From Candidatus Beckwithbacteria bacterium CG23_combo_of_CG06-09_8_20_14_all_47_9 (GTDB lineage Bacteria; Patescibacteriota; Microgenomatia; UBA1400; CG1-02-47-37): a DNA stretch of 6,073 nt. The translations under genes were made by a program, and so were the position numbers. Below are positions 5,687 through 6,073 of this stretch, piece by piece. The notes under the pieces are model-generated. The model was given only the letters and a program-made list of their open reading frames with translations. It had not been told where the DNA came from and ran no database searches. The stretch is taken from positions 6,462-12,534 of the forward strand of contig PCSQ01000005.1 in NCBI GenBank assembly GCA_002772455.1, given 5' to 3'. How positions within the stretch are numbered: position 1 is the first letter of the stretch; every line of letters starts with the position of its first letter.

Positions 5687-6073
5687 CTAAGACGTTTTTC
5701 CAATATACTGGCTCGGCGTTACCCCGAAAGTCGCTTTGGAAATTTCCGCGGTTAAAATCTCGTAATCTTTATCCTGTTTGGCGCCGCGTTTTTGCCACTC
5801 ATCGGTTAATTCTTCCCTAATAAATATCCCCCGCATCCGTTTTTCGATCCAGCTGTCCGGATAGCCTTTAAGTTTATACAGCATTCGTGTCCGTAAGGGG
5901 GTGGCAATTTGCCCCCACCCTTTTGAAAGTTCCGGGTCGCGCCGGCGCATATCCTTAATATATCCCTCTGGCTGAACTGAATCTGTTAAGGCCAAAATTA
6001 CATCTGTGACAACAAACCACCATTCATTCCTGTAAATTACCCGCCTGACAGTTTTGCCTTTGAAAATCGCAAT
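5687..6073 (-). CDS. BRO-N family protein, internally deleted and C-terminally cut; probable gene remnant, 5' end outside the window
   Basis: The frame is open from the right edge to TAG 5687, giving 128 residues without the start codon. It opens IAIFKGKTVRRVIYRNEWWF and VVTDVILALTDSVQPEGYIK, then DMRRRDPELSKGWGQIATPL (residue 60), typical of the second common BRO-N subtype. It then jumps directly to RTRMLYKLKGYPDSWIEKRM, EELTDEWQKRGAKQ, and EILTAEISKATFGVTPSQY. The block expected between, with the NxEGIFRIIQSIPSPKAEPF-WLA-VGYER core that the left BRO copy retains at about residues 80-128, is missing: about 50-60 residues, lost in frame. After TPSQY the normal LKRENLRDHM-type C-terminal region is replaced by IGKTS and a stop. 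The TTG at 5995 is inside the conserved N-terminal domain and is not the true start. The frame is intact so a short protein could be made, but the two losses point to decay. It converges on the deaminase gene. Confidence 0.85.
   Translation of the reverse strand: MAIFKGKTVRRVIYRNEWWFVVTDVILALTDSVQPEGYIKDMRRRDPELSKGWGQIATPLRTRMLYKLKGYPDSWIEKRMRGIFIREELTDEWQKRGAKQDKDYEILTAEISKATFGVTPSQYIGKTS
5899..5920. repeat. GC-rich inverted repeat at the deletion point of the right BRO gene
   Basis: GGGTGG (5899-5904) and CCACCC (5915-5920) are perfect complements within a G/C-rich stretch that codes for GWGQIATP. The apparent loss of the central BRO domain lies just beside it, between codons for L60 and R61 (about position 5893/5894). 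Such a hairpin could promote slippage or deletion, but the same codons are conserved in intact relatives, so its presence alone proves nothing. Confidence 0.5.

Noticed and set aside
5629..5690. Small RNA or tRNA piece between the convergent genes
   Set aside because: The inverted repeats there do not form a cloverleaf and the segment is too short; a terminator explains it better.
1..6073. Alternative genetic code with TGA read as glycine, as in some CPR lineages
   Set aside because: The flippase ends normally at TGA at the expected family length, and the conserved coding regions contain no in-frame TGA.

Overview
The window looks like a stretch of a small-genome bacterial chromosome, most likely from the Candidate Phyla Radiation / Patescibacteria. 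The evidence is indirect: BRO-N proteins of the type common in those genomes (copy 1 carries PSPNAEPFKLWLARIGYE), tightly overlapping membrane-glycosylation genes, start codons with no Shine-Dalgarno sequence but a -10 box just upstream, and moderate GC with the standard code (TGA and TAG are used as stops). I assign no species, and a search of conserved markers from the same contig would be needed to confirm the phylum.

Layout. At the left edge (1-563, minus) is the N-terminal 187 codons of a BRO-N family protein. It is preceded, on the same strand and with small overlaps, by three polytopic membrane proteins read right to left: a GT-C glycosyltransferase of the GT39/ArnT-like type (4681-3323), a second GT-C-like membrane protein of the '6-pyruvoyl-tetrahydropterin synthase-related' family (3336-2023), and a MOP-superfamily polysaccharide flippase (2051-591). 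These three overlap by 14 and 29 nt and form an operon; the BRO gene starts 27 nt after the flippase stop and may be the last cistron. Next to the operon start is a decayed MFS transporter (4704-5116, plus), reduced to its first membrane helix and a frame-shifted piece of its C-terminal half. A divergent cytidine-deaminase-like gene follows (5140-5628, plus), apparently read from its own promoter as a leaderless mRNA. At the right edge (5687-6073, minus, 5' end outside the window) is a second BRO-N gene that has lost its middle and its C-terminus.

How the genes may work together. The operon fits assembly of a cell-surface glycan: the flippase would carry a lipid-linked oligosaccharide across the membrane, and the two GT-C proteins would transfer sugars from polyprenyl-phosphate donors on the outer face. 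No cytoplasmic sugar transferase or nucleotide-sugar enzyme lies in the window, so this is part of a larger pathway. The deaminase belongs to nucleoside salvage or an unknown related reaction and has no visible link to the glycan genes.

The most notable features are the pair of BRO-N genes of two different subtypes bracketing the cassette, the signs of deletion (second BRO gene, MFS remnant, and probably the C-terminus of the PTPS-related protein), and the leaderless-type starts. I see no convincing new multi-gene system, no CRISPR array, no RNA gene and no insertion sequence.
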